Translations under genes and position numbers: made by a program
Source of the DNA: Trinickia sp. Y13
GTDB taxonomy: Bacteria; Pseudomonadota; Gammaproteobacteria; Burkholderiales; Burkholderiaceae
Direction of reading: 5' to 3'
Length of the DNA: 64,000 nucleotides
Assembly (NCBI RefSeq): GCF_029522115.1
Contig: NZ_JAKWFK010000007.1
Coordinates: forward strand, 186,001-250,000
Part shown: in pieces, positions 18,196 to 27,300 of the stretch
Numbering within the stretch: the first letter of the stretch is position 1
How the letters are laid out: each line of letters opens with the position of its first letter
Notes under the pieces: generated by a model
The model's input: only the letters and a program-made list of their open reading frames with translations
The model's database searches: none
Told to the model about the DNA's origin: nothing

Positions 18196-19686
18196 TCAGG
18201 CTGGTTGCAGGTCGAATGTGGCAATTTCGAAGGGTTGCAGCGATTCGATGTGCTTGCGTGTAATTCCTCGATAGAAGTCGCACGCCGATGGTTCGACGAC
18301 ATCGATGGCGGCATATTTCTTTTCGAGCGGGCCAAGACAGAGGCCGGCGCAAAAACCTTCGATCTCGCATCCATGGCAAAAACTTGGATTCTCGTGGCGA
18401 AGCTTGGCATGCTCCACGTAGGCAGGTGCATCAAGAAGGCTCGTTCCTTCCTCTATGGAGCCCAGCAGCGTCGAACCGGCCTTGCATGCAAAAACCGAAC
18501 CGTTCGGCTCGATGCTGAACTGCGCACCTTTAGCCGAACAATTCTTGAAACCGCGTTCGGAGACGGCATCGTGGCCAAGGAGTACCTGGAATATTTGATG
18601 CCAGTAACCCGTCAAAACCACACCGCGCTGCCGACCATATTCGACGACGCGCCACAAGCGCTCGACGATGTTCTGTGCTCCGTAACGGGCATAGAAGCTC
18701 GGATCGAAATCGACCACCACGCCGATCTCGCCTGCGCCAACATCGACCGCCAAATCGACGATGGATTCGTCGAAGTCATCCCAGGTAGCAGATGTCAGCG
18801 CCGCATTGATTGCGATTCGATTACCTTTTGCCTGTAGGCGCCGCAGACCCTGCATAACTAACGGCGTACTGTCGTCACCGTTCTTTAGCGGACGACTCGG
18901 GCTTGTGGGTGAATCAAAGCTAACGCAGACCGCAACACGATGGGCAGCAAAACTTTCAGCGACTTCATCGGTGATCAGAGAGCCGTTCGTCACGGTGGAG
19001 TAGGCGATGTGCATGCCATCACGCTCGCCATTGCCAAAGCGGTCGAGGACGGCGGCGATGGCCTTCCAGTTAAGCAATGGCTCGCCTCCGAAGAACTGAA
19101 CCATCACACTGCGAACGCCAGAGGCGCGCGAAACTGCCAAGGCGTTCTCGACGTAGCGCACTGCATCGTGCGGCTTCATGTGCCTGTTCTTCGGGTCGTA
19201 CTGGTGATCGAACCGCTCTTTGGAGGCATACATTGAATCGTTGAGATCGACCTTGATCTCATCGCGGGCCCTCAGTCGACTGAGGTCGACCTTGGCCACT
19301 TCGGCTTCCGCCGACATTTCCTTTCCTTGAATTCCTTCGAAGCAATAGGTACAACCGAAATTGCAGGCGTTGGCCAGAATGAGCTGAATGATGTTGACTT
19401 TCTTCTCGATCTCTGTCGGGGTGTTTTTGTCTGTAGCCTCGTCAACTACTATAAAACCGCGCGCCAATAATTGCTGGATCAACTCGACCTCCCGACTGGA
19501 AGCCTCGTCTTCGATCCACGATGTCGGTAGTGCTCGACCTGAACGAAATCCCTGCAAGACATTGAGTGCGGCATCATCAAGCATACACAGCCCACCGCGT
19601 TTGCGATGATAAACTGCAGTGCGAGCACCCACAGCAAGTTCAACAACGTCCTTAGACAGGGTGTATCTATTGTTCACCATGTGCAT
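18196..19686 (-). CDS. Radical SAM/SPASM peptide maturase with N-terminal RRE-like domain
   Basis: The protein (about 496 aa) starts with a PqqD-like recognition region (about residues 5-85: YTLSKDVVELAVG ... LLARGFIVVDE). The radical SAM cluster motif CNFGCTYC follows at about residue 108, then GGEPLLNW. The C-terminal SPASM domain is textbook: C-X12-G-X4-C, then C-X2-C-X5-C-X3-C, then a final Cys, ligating two auxiliary [4Fe-4S] clusters. Such enzymes modify ribosomally made peptides. The repeat-peptide gene ends 60 bp upstream with a hairpin between them. The frame opens at ATG 19701, but 19686 follows GAAGG and is preferred; 19680 is also possible. The substrate core has no Cys, so thioether (sactipeptide) chemistry is unlikely; the actual modification is unknown. 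Confidence 0.92.
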   Translation of the reverse strand: MHMVNNRYTLSKDVVELAVGARTAVYHRKRGGLCMLDDAALNVLQGFRSGRALPTSWIEDEASSREVELIQQLLARGFIVVDEATDKNTPTEIEKKVNIIQLILANACNFGCTYCFEGIQGKEMSAEAEVAKVDLSRLRARDEIKVDLNDSMYASKERFDHQYDPKNRHMKPHDAVRYVENALAVSRASGVRSVMVQFFGGEPLLNWKAIAAVLDRFGNGERDGMHIAYSTVTNGSLITDEVAESFAAHRVAVCVSFDSPTSPSRPLKNGDDSTPLVMQGLRRLQAKGNRIAINAALTSATWDDFDESIVDLAVDVGAGEIGVVVDFDPSFYARYGAQNIVERLWRVVEYGRQRGVVLTGYWHQIFQVLLGHDAVSERGFKNCSAKGAQFSIEPNGSVFACKAGSTLLGSIEEGTSLLDAPAYVEHAKLRHENPSFCHGCEIEGFCAGLCLGPLEKKYAAIDVVEPSACDFYRGITRKHIESLQPFEIATFDLQPA

Positions 19687-19721
19687 CGGGCCTTCTTGCA
19701 TAATTAGATAAATACAAGGAA

Positions 19722-19755
19722 CACGAGTCGCGTTTGTGAAGCTACGCGACTCGTG
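19722..19755 (-). terminator. 11-bp hairpin between precursor and maturase (attenuator or processing hairpin)
   Basis: CACGAGTCGCG and CGCGACTCGTG pair perfectly over 11 bp around a 12-nt loop, just after the precursor stop codon. Downstream on the minus strand the tract is only moderately T-rich (TTCCTTGTATTT), so partial termination or mRNA protection is more likely than full termination. It would leave the small precursor in excess over its enzymes. Confidence 0.75.
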
Positions 19756-19761
19756 CAGGCC

Positions 19762-19959
19762 TTACTTGCTCAGACGAGTCTTGAGCAGCATACGCTGGTT
19801 GCCCGGCAGCGTGCCACCAACAGTCCCGCCTACCGTGCCACCCACCGTACCGCCGACCGTGCCGCCAACGGTTCCACCTACGGTGCCGCCGACCGTACCG
19901 CCCACAGTGCCGCCGACCGTGCCGCCAATGGTGGAGATATTCAAAGAGTTGCCTTGCAT
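19762..19959 (-). CDS. Putative RiPP precursor peptide with GGTV repeats
   Basis: The 65-aa product is MQGNSLNISTI, then nine GGTV units and one GGTL unit, then PGNQRMLLKTRLSK. The ATG follows an AGGAA site at good spacing. The units use many synonymous codons (all four Gly codons, three Thr and three or four Val codons), so the amino-acid pattern, not the DNA, appears to be kept. It lies directly upstream of an RRE-radical SAM-SPASM gene on the same strand, the normal position of a RiPP precursor. The short N-terminus would be the leader, or the C-terminal basic tail could be a recognition part. I know of no described family with a tandem GGTV core; the closest concept is the glycine-rich repeat (GRRM) type. 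No Cys is present. Function of the product is unknown. Confidence 0.85.
   Translation of the reverse strand: MQGNSLNISTIGGTVGGTVGGTVGGTVGGTVGGTVGGTVGGTVGGTVGGTLPGNQRMLLKTRLSK
19807..19926 (-). repeat. Ten in-frame 12-bp repeats encoding GGTV/GGTL
   Basis: Ten adjacent 12-bp units code for Gly-Gly-Thr-Val (last unit Gly-Gly-Thr-Leu). The units differ at third codon positions, so they are old or selected at the protein level rather than a fresh slippage array. Confidence 0.95.
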
Positions 19960-20475
19960 TGAAATTCCTCGTTGCGTTGAAAATGGGCCAGTGTCCGGCC
20001 CGCTGAATGCATCCGTCGTGCGGATGCAAACTCTGATCCACACAGACTGGTAGCCAAGGTACGCAACGGGTATTAGTGAACCGCACATGTCCTACTCATA
20101 GCAGGGCACTCTCTTTGTGCGCTACCGAAGACAGCGCCGTGACGTTGTGTGTCAGCGGTATGCTGTCCAAGTCGGGGAAATTCTTAATAATTTGTAGATA
20201 AAGCAGTCTATCACGCGCCTTTGGAAGACTGCCCGTCCCGTATAGAAATTAATCTGCATAAAAAGAATTTCTTACCGCAAGACGTGAAAACGTTTACAAC
20301 TGATAGCAGCCGATAGGGGCGTGCGAAATGCATCGGCTATATCACTGACTTATTATCGGCAGGCATGGATCTCCGGTGCCTCATCTAACGCATTCCATTA
20401 CACACGAGTTGGCGTGAGCGGCCTTGTAAACTCTCGCGGCTTGCCATTTACTCTTGCTTTTTGCGCGGCACGCGA
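19960..20475. promoter_or_regulatory. Upstream region of the GGTV-peptide operon
   Basis: This 516-bp gap has no convincing gene. An AT-rich tract at about 20170-20290 probably holds the operon promoter (minus strand), but no clean -35/-10 pair could be fixed. A perfect 8-bp stem (TGCATCCG/CGGATGCA, loop CGACG or its complement) lies at 20008-20028, 50 bp before the precursor start, in its probable leader RNA. Confidence 0.4.
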
Positions 20476-20568
20476 ATGGCACGAACGACGCAGAGCTGGG
20501 CGGCAATCGAATTCGAGGGTGTCGATCTGGGCGACAAGCTCCTGAACCGGCGGGCGGGTTGGCTTTGA
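20476..20568 (+). pseudogene. N-terminal scrap of an IS4/Tn5-type transposase
   Basis: The 30-codon frame reads MARTTQSWAAIEFEGVDLGD, then KLLNRRAGWL and a stop. This resembles the N-terminal DNA-binding segment of Tn5-like (IS4 family) transposases (W-A-x-x-E-F-x-x-x-D-L-G-D-x-R-x-x-R-R). Nothing downstream can be joined to it with confidence, and no terminal repeats were found, so it is a decayed remnant next to the RiPP operon. Confidence 0.55.
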
Positions 20569-20765
20569 ACGCATTCGGCCAACGCCGCAGGCGTCTTCGC
20601 GAAGTTGTAGACGACTTCGCCGATCAGGCTATGAATCCAGCTTCGGTCAGCGATTGTTTAGCTGAAACAAACGAAACACTGCGTGCCCGCAGGCAACACA
20701 CGGGCGCCGCAAAAGCGCAAGCGCGCGACATTCGACATTCGACATTCGACACAACAGGGAGTCTC

Positions 20766-21614
20766 ATGCGAGCAGATCGGGGCAGCGGAACCGCTGAATA
20801 CGTGGCGATGCATCGCGCAGCGCATCAATTGCTCGATGTGCCGGCCATCTTCGACGATCCGTTCGCCGTAGTCATGACAGACCCGCGGTTTGCGCGAGCG
20901 TTGCTAGCGGATCCAGAGCCGGAGCAGCGGTGCCTGGCGCCGGGCCGTCGAGCGTTTTTGGCTGCTCGCAGCCGTTATGCTGAAGATCGGCTCGCGCTTG
21001 CGATCGAGCAAGGTTGCGAGCAGTACGTCGTGCTCGGCGCTGGTTTTGACACCTTCTGCCTGCGAAACGTAGACAAAGCGCTTCGGGTTTTCGAAATCGA
21101 TCATCCGGCGACACAGGCAATCAAATTGGCCAGGCTGCGGGAGGCGGGGATCGGCATGCCGGCGAGGACCTCGTTCTACGCGGCCGATTTCACGCGTCAA
21201 TCGTTAGGGGAAATTCTGCGCGAAGCTGGGGTAGACCATCGCCAACGCACGTTTGTGTCATGGCTCGGCGTTGCGCAATATCTGCCGACCGAGACGGTTC
21301 GCGCGGCGCTGCAAGACATCGGCTCGTTCGGCTCCCCGGTCGAGATCGTCTTCGATTACACCCTTCATTACGACCTGCAGAGCGCTGCGCAACGACGCGT
21401 CTTCGACGAGTGGCGCAGTCTCGCCGATTTCGGGGGGGAGCCGTTTCGAAGCATGTTCACTCCAGACGAGGTGATCGCGTTGTGCGCTTCAGCCGGATTT
21501 TCGGCGGTCACAACTGAGAGCCTCGAGGAACTGAATGCACGCTATTGCGCGCCGGCCGGCAACGGATTGCGAATCGAGGGGATCAATCAATTGGCGTACG
21601 CCGCCGTGCGCTAG
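20766..21614 (+). CDS. SAM-dependent methyltransferase (leucine carboxyl methyltransferase-like, TIGR00027 type)
   Basis: The 282-aa product has the family N-terminus (RGSGTAEYVAMHRAAHQLLD), the R-x-R-Y-A-E-D segment (SRYAEDRLA) and the SAM loop YVVLGAGFDTFCLR, matching the PF04072 group of class I methyltransferases that methylate carboxyl or hydroxyl groups of small molecules. ATG 20766 follows CAGGGAG; the longer open frame upstream is not coding. A short direct repeat (GACATTC x3) lies just upstream at about 20727-20750. It ends 4 bp inside the end of the convergent methyltransferase gene. Its substrate is unknown; it is divergent from the GGTV-peptide operon and could be unrelated. Confidence 0.87.
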   Translation: MRADRGSGTAEYVAMHRAAHQLLDVPAIFDDPFAVVMTDPRFARALLADPEPEQRCLAPGRRAFLAARSRYAEDRLALAIEQGCEQYVVLGAGFDTFCLRNVDKALRVFEIDHPATQAIKLARLREAGIGMPARTSFYAADFTRQSLGEILREAGVDHRQRTFVSWLGVAQYLPTETVRAALQDIGSFGSPVEIVFDYTLHYDLQSAAQRRVFDEWRSLADFGGEPFRSMFTPDEVIALCASAGFSAVTTESLEELNARYCAPAGNGLRIEGINQLAYAAVR

Positions 21615-22534
21615 CGTCCCGCCTTTCGCGCGACGACAGTCGGAAACATCCTCGCCCGATCGTCGATGAAGCGGATGTCCTCGAATCCAGCCTCTTCGAG
21701 TTGCCGCGCGGTCTGCGCGTGCGTGCGAAATGCGCTCCATTTCGCTTCGATAATCCGTACGAAAAGCAGATGTTGGAGGGCGAGGGCCGTGTGATCTATC
21801 GCCGCTGCGTGCCAGGGAGATTCGGCAGACAAAGCGGGCGGGGGTGTCAGAAAGCTCGTGACGAGGTGACCTCCCGGCTTCAGCATCTCGAAGAACGTAC
21901 GATACAGTGCCGTCACGCGCGCATCGTCGGGCTCGTAGATGTTCAGACCGTTGCTCGTGACGACGTCCGCCTCCTCGGAAAACCCGGGCTGCCAGGCGTC
22001 TGCGCAACGGAGCGAGACTCGATCGGCCAGGCCCCGCTGCGACGCCAGCGTAGCGGCGCCAGCCAGCGCCTCCCTGTCCAGATCGATACCCATCAGCCTG
22101 ACGTCCTGATGTTGCGCGTAATCGAGCAGCAGCAATTCACCCATGAGCCCGCACGGCACCGATGCCATGACGGCCCCCGGGCGCAGCAGCGCCTGCAATT
22201 CGGTGCGGAAGAGACCGAACCGCTCGCGAGTCGCGAGCGTTGCCGGCAATTTTTCGAAGACTGTCTGCTCAAGGCTGCCGTCCGCAGCCGTGCCGGGAAT
22301 GTACGTGACGACACGATGTGTCCACTGCGCATTGAGCCCGCGATTGATGAGCAGGAAGCGACCCAATTCAAAGCCCGTCAGTTCATCGAGCAGCGCGAGT
22401 TGCCGCTCGACGCTCGCGCCAGGGGCATCGCCCCCCTCGCGCAGGCGGCCCCTTATTGCCTCGAGGCGCGCCTCCCATGCCACGTCCGAATCTGCGCCAT
22501 GAGAGATGACTGTGGTCGATGTGTGTCCCGTCAT
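21611..22534 (-). CDS. Class I SAM-dependent methyltransferase
   Basis: The 307-aa protein has a SAM-binding core with VMASVPCGLMGELLLLD (motif I region, about residues 122-138), LMGIDLDREAL (motif II) and a later VVTSNGLNIYEPDD and FEMLKPGGHLVTSFL (motif post-III). The first 100 residues contain no other known domain. It is a cytosolic small-molecule or lipid methyltransferase of unknown substrate, encoded convergently with the preceding methyltransferase with a 4-bp overlap of their 3' ends. No hrpII box lies upstream. Confidence 0.82.
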   Translation of the reverse strand: MTGHTSTTVISHGADSDVAWEARLEAIRGRLREGGDAPGASVERQLALLDELTGFELGRFLLINRGLNAQWTHRVVTYIPGTAADGSLEQTVFEKLPATLATRERFGLFRTELQALLRPGAVMASVPCGLMGELLLLDYAQHQDVRLMGIDLDREALAGAATLASQRGLADRVSLRCADAWQPGFSEEADVVTSNGLNIYEPDDARVTALYRTFFEMLKPGGHLVTSFLTPPPALSAESPWHAAAIDHTALALQHLLFVRIIEAKWSAFRTHAQTARQLEEAGFEDIRFIDDRARMFPTVVARKAGR

Positions 22535-22644
22535 TCGTACCCTCCGAAATGGGAGGATTTTAAGGCAACGTCATGCGAAGTCGAGAGGCGCGCTTGCGCG
22601 GTAACGCGATATGCCTTGTTGAACCGCGGCTTGCTCGTGCTGCA

Positions 22645-24072
22645 TCAATCTCCCTGCCCAATTCTGCCCGCGCCGGCATCGGACAGCACGATCGACTCGA
22701 CCTGACTCGTTGGATCGAGGTGCGTGATGCCGCCCGCTCCCGGGCCCGATCCCGTCGGGGACGACGAGAGGTCGACGAGTTTGCCGTTGACTAGCGAACC
22801 GCTATCGGTCAGATGGCCGGACGATCCGAAGCGTTTGACCAGGCGCTGCTCGCTGATGCCCGTCGTTTCGAACGCGTTGTTTTGCGATGTCACGTTGGCA
22901 TCGACGCCTATGCCGAAGTTGTACTGGAAGCGATTCGACTGCGTCGAACTATCCTGATAGAGATTGTTGGCGACTTCGACATTGCCGAATCTCACGCGCG
23001 GGTCTCGCTGCGACAGGCCCGAGAACAGGTTGTGGTCGATCGTGACGTTGAGCTTGCCCTTGTCGCTCGTCATGCCATCGCTCGAGCCAATCAGGATCGA
23101 CTTGTTATGGCTCAAAAACTGGTTGTAGGAGAAGGTGGCGTAGTTCGCCCCGTCCGTGAAGTCGATCTGATCGCCGGAGATGGACCCGGGCGGCGCGGAG
23201 CCATCCGTGAACGTGTTGTGATCGACCCAGAGGTTCTGCGTACCTTTGGCCTCAATACTGTAGACGCGCCCGTGCGGATTGCCTTGCGCATCCTTCCCGG
23301 GGAAAAAGTCGTAAGGCGAACTCATCGTCAAATTGCGGATGATGATGTTGTGCGAATTGCTGACGTTGAAACCGCCGCCGGAAACGCCGGCATCCTTTCC
23401 CACGCCGATGATCGTCGTGTTCGGGCCGACATTGATCATGTCATGATTCAGTTGGTCCTTCTCGTTGGCGAAATCCCGCTTGGTCAGTTCCTTGCCGTTG
23501 CCATCCTTGTTTAGATCGATGTTGCCCTTGATCAGGATGATCTTCGGTGTTGAATTCGATCCATTCGTGGCGTTGTTTCCGCCGAGCGCCTGGACCAGTT
23601 GCTCGCGGTTCGTGACCGTGTAGACATGCGAAGAATCGGCCTTCGAGCCGCCCGTCACGCCGCCGTTTTGCGCACCCCATCCATGTCCTGCGGCCAGCGT
23701 CTCCCGAGAATGGTTCCCACCGCTGCCAGCAACCGGGGATGGACTGCCGGTCGATGAATGCGTCGCCGGCTTTTCGGACGGTGCGGGCTCGTTCTGCTGA
23801 TAATGAACGGGAGTCGGATGGCTCGCATGATGCGGCGACGTCGGGGTCGGCGAATCTTTGCGTCGGTGGGCGCCATGACGATGATGAGACGAGGACTTCC
23901 GCGTTCCGTTCTGTTGCTTAATCAGATTGGTGAAATCCTGGTGAAGACTGCCCAGTTGAGTTTCGAAATCCCGCTCGAGCGAGGCCAACTGTTGTTGGAC
24001 CATCGAATCGAACTGCGTCGATCCGGAAGGTGGCAATAGCGGGAAAAGACTGCTCGAATTGACCGTCGTCAT
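22645..24072 (-). CDS. HrpW-like pectate lyase (PL1), probable type III-secreted
   Basis: The 475-aa protein has a low-complexity N-terminal third rich in Ser, His, Pro, Thr and Gly and a C-terminal pectate lyase domain of family 1, shown by LWVDHNTF, DQIDFTDGANYATFSYNQF and RDPRVRFG (the R-x-P-x-x-R catalytic-region motif). This is the layout of HrpW harpins, which are secreted by the T3SS and act in the plant apoplast on pectate. The frame is open to TTG 24153 and that stretch would add a hydrophobic, signal-like segment, but it has no ribosome site and covers the promoter -10; ATG 24072 follows GGAG and leaves no Sec signal. A perfect PIP box lies upstream. Enzyme activity is not assured, as some HrpW proteins only bind pectate. 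Confidence 0.85.
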   Translation of the reverse strand: MTTVNSSSLFPLLPPSGSTQFDSMVQQQLASLERDFETQLGSLHQDFTNLIKQQNGTRKSSSHHRHGAHRRKDSPTPTSPHHASHPTPVHYQQNEPAPSEKPATHSSTGSPSPVAGSGGNHSRETLAAGHGWGAQNGGVTGGSKADSSHVYTVTNREQLVQALGGNNATNGSNSTPKIILIKGNIDLNKDGNGKELTKRDFANEKDQLNHDMINVGPNTTIIGVGKDAGVSGGGFNVSNSHNIIIRNLTMSSPYDFFPGKDAQGNPHGRVYSIEAKGTQNLWVDHNTFTDGSAPPGSISGDQIDFTDGANYATFSYNQFLSHNKSILIGSSDGMTSDKGKLNVTIDHNLFSGLSQRDPRVRFGNVEVANNLYQDSSTQSNRFQYNFGIGVDANVTSQNNAFETTGISEQRLVKRFGSSGHLTDSGSLVNGKLVDLSSSPTGSGPGAGGITHLDPTSQVESIVLSDAGAGRIGQGD

Positions 24073-24131
24073 CGCGCGCTCCGGCAGGATGGGCTGAGAG
24101 GGGCCGAGGAGAAGGGCACCCAACGCGAATG

Positions 24132-24192
24132 AGATTAAGGCGCTCGCAGCCAAGCAGATCGGGTGCAGCGAAGCTGTGTATTCGGATGCGAA
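24132..24192 (-). promoter_or_regulatory. PIP-box promoter of the HrpW-like gene
   Basis: On the minus strand 24192-24168 is a full TTCGC-N15-TTCGC. TAATCT (24137-24132) follows 31 nt after the second TTCG and fits YANNNT. The ATG at 24072 lies 59 bp further on. Confidence 0.9.
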
Positions 24193-24374
24193 GCGTGCTC
24201 AGGAGACCAGATGAGACGCGGCCCGTCCCCGCTGGCGCTGTAACTTCAGCGTCCTTGGGGCATCTTCCCGCAAGCTACGATCCCGGATGGAGGTCTGCGC
24301 GCGATGGGCAGCCGCCGTACACCGCGCCTGAAGCCCGATCGCGGCTATCGGGGAGAACACGGGAAAACGCGGCT

Positions 24375-27300
24375 TCACCGGCGTCTGGCCTTGGCGCTCG
24401 CTTTCTTGTCCTTCTGTTTGTCGGGCCGGGACGAGCCCGCGCCGGTAGCGGCCCGCGCCCGAACCGGCACACGCTTCAATTGATCGCGGCAGTCCTGCAC
24501 TTCGCGCCTGATCTCATAGTTTTCCCGTACGGCGCTGGTGATTCGTTCGTTGCGATCGACCCGGCTGGCGGAGATAAGAATCTTCGTCCCGGCAGCAAGA
24601 TGCTGGTCGATCAGATCGAGCAGCGCGTCGGCAGCGGGAGGAACCGCGTCGGGCGGCCCGGCCAGGCGGGCAGTCAGGGCGCGCACGGTTGCACGCAACC
24701 ATTGCCGCTTCGCCGAATCGAAGTCCGCGACATAACGCCACTCGAGACCGAGTGTGAAAGACTCAATCTCTTCGATCTCGCGCGCGGCGATCGTCGCGGC
24801 ATGCTCGGTGGGGTGCCGGGTACCGACCGACGCAATCAGCTGTTTGCGCGTGGCGTCGATGTCTTTGGCGGCGCTGTCTACGACAGCGGTCTGTCGCTCG
24901 GCTGCTTGCTGGAAGCGTAACGGGTCCAGTATCGGCTCGCGGCTCAGCGTCTGCGCTCGTTGGTATACGTCCGAAATATCAGCGAGCACGCCCAGGGTGT
25001 AGTGAATGGATCGCGCAGCCCGCGCCAAACGCCGAGTGAATTGCAACGTGCGTAATGCACGTTCGCCGGCAACGCCGCGGGTCAAATGCCTGTTTCGCCC
25101 CAAGGCCAGCACATCCGCGGCTCGGTCACCCGCGCGTTGCGCTTGGCCTGCGAGGCGCTGCAGATGGGCCGCGCAGCCTGCGGTTGGCCCTTCGTGAATA
25201 GTGCGGCGTGCCTGCGCGCAGCATTCGATCAACTCCGCGAGGGTGTGTTGTGCCGTGGCGATCGCACTGAGGTTCAGTTGCAAATTGGCGTGGTTTTCGA
25301 TAATGGCCGTATTCGCGTCTGCCGGAGGCGAAGGCATCCTGGCGATGTGCGCTTGCACGTCCCGCGCCGCCTCGCGTGAACTTGCGATCAGTTCGCGTTC
25401 GGCCGCTTCGGCTTCCTGCGCCGCGGCCCGCTCTTTCGGGGAAGGGTCGAACCAGACGACGGGGAGCGATTGACGCAGTTCGTAGACGCATTGCAACGCT
25501 GGCGTCATCGCAGCGGAAGCCTGTACGCTGAAGTTCACCGAATCGTCGTGAGCGATCTGAAACGCGCTGTTCAGAAGCCGCGTACGCTGTCTCGCACAGT
25601 CGGCGGAGAACTGTCGAAGCGCGGGACCCCACACCCGCCCGGAGGCCGACACCGCGCTGTCTGCGGCCAGCGCAGCTTTGCGCACGTTGTTCGCGGCGTC
25701 GAGCATATTCGCGTCTCTTCCCAGCATGCTTTCGCAATATTGCTCGAGTGCGGCAAAGGGCAGTGCCAGGCGGCCTGCATCGAAACCGCCCGCATCCTGC
25801 GGAAACGTCGACGCCTGCAGCTTGCCGCGCAGCGTCTGGCACCGTGAAAGCAGATCAACGTTGATCAACAGCTCCTCAGTCGTAAGGGCGCCTATGCCCG
25901 CGGTCGGGTCAGGGTCGGTTGCCAGCGACTCGCGCGTCAGCGTCGCCATCGTCGAGAACAAGCCGATCAGCGCCTCGCGCGTTTGAAGCAATGCCGAGTC
26001 GCGCGCTCCGACCAGGTCCGCGCGCCACTGCTGCGCCTCGGGCGCTGACCGCGCTGCATCCGGCCATGACGCCGTCGAGTCGCCGAACACGCGCAGCGCA
26101 TCGTCATACGCGCGAGCAGCCTCGTACCAGGATTCGAATCGGGCGGTGAGATCGCCGAGCGAGCGCGACGGATCGCTCGGGCGTGCCTCTGCTGCCGCGA
26201 GAAGCTCGCGAGCATGGCCCATCGGCGCAGTGAGTGCCGAGCGCAACGTGCCGAGCAACGCCGGCACGTTCAAATCGCCTCGTAAGAGAAGCGGAAGCGC
26301 ACTCAAAACATAACCGAGAGACGAAACGGCGGAGTCGCGCTGCTCCGCCCATTGTGGTCGTGTGTCCATCGCACCGGCGGCGGACCGGCGGCCTAGCGCA
26401 TCGGAGATGGTCTGGAGCTCCGCATCGAAGCCCTCTACCGGAGCCGAGTCGAGCGGCAGCGCGCGAAGCGCGTCGCTTTCGCAATGGTCGAGTGCCGCGC
26501 GCAAAGGCGTGAGCACCATCTTGAGCGCACGCAGGTCGCCACGTTCGACACCATGCCGATTGCGCTTGTACTGGATAATGCCCGTAAGCAACCAAGCCTT
26601 GATGGCGAACCGCTCCGTTTGGGCGTAGCAATGCGCAGCAGCGCCCTCGAGTCGCTCGAGCTCGCCGGAACTCAGGCCGACCTTGCGCGCAACATCGAGT
26701 GCGGCGTGGTATTGATCGGCAGCGGTCTGCCAGCTACGGCCGGCATCCTCGCACTCGAAAAGGGTTTTTCGGAGCGGCCCGTGAATGTCAAAGTTCTGGA
26801 ATACATCTCTGAAGTCCGTGGTGGCGGAAATGGGATGAAGGGTTTCCGCCTGACGACGCAATTCGTCCGCCCCGTCGGCTAGTGCCTGCGCATCGGCTGG
26901 GATGCTCGACAAGGCTACCCATTCCTGCAAGGCCTCCCGACGCTGCGCCCGCCGCGCACCGCCCGACCAAAAATCAGGATGTCCTGCAAGCGACGATTCG
27001 GCTTTGACGAGGAAGTCGTCGCTGGTGTCCGACTCCCCTTCGTCGATCGATGAAGTCGACGAACTTGACGCGCTATCGTGCAAACGCATCTCGTCGAACT
27101 GCTGGAGCAGGGCGCGCTGAAAGCGCGGCCCGCGCACAATGGGTTGGTCTGCTGCGGCCGAGAGAGCATCGTTGCCGCCGAACTGCGGCGTGGCGGCGCG
27201 TCCCCCTCGAGGCGCATGGCGCGCCTGCACAGGGGATCTCGGCAAAAACGCCAGCGCCCCCCGTGGCGAGAGACTGCCGCTACCGGATGGCGTGACTACC

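Noticed and set aside
19807-19926. CRISPR-like or noncoding tandem repeat
   Set aside because: Units are directly adjacent with no spacers and keep reading frame; they are inside a gene.
19736-20053. Plus-strand frame with VPPT repeats and a third frame with basic/Trp-rich repeats across the GGTV array
   Set aside because: Any coding 12-bp array yields repeats in all frames. Only the minus-strand GGTV frame has a ribosome site, an intact leader and tail and synonymous codon spread.
24073-24153. Signal peptide on the pectate lyase
   Set aside because: It depends on a TTG start without a ribosome site inside the promoter region; see the gene entry.
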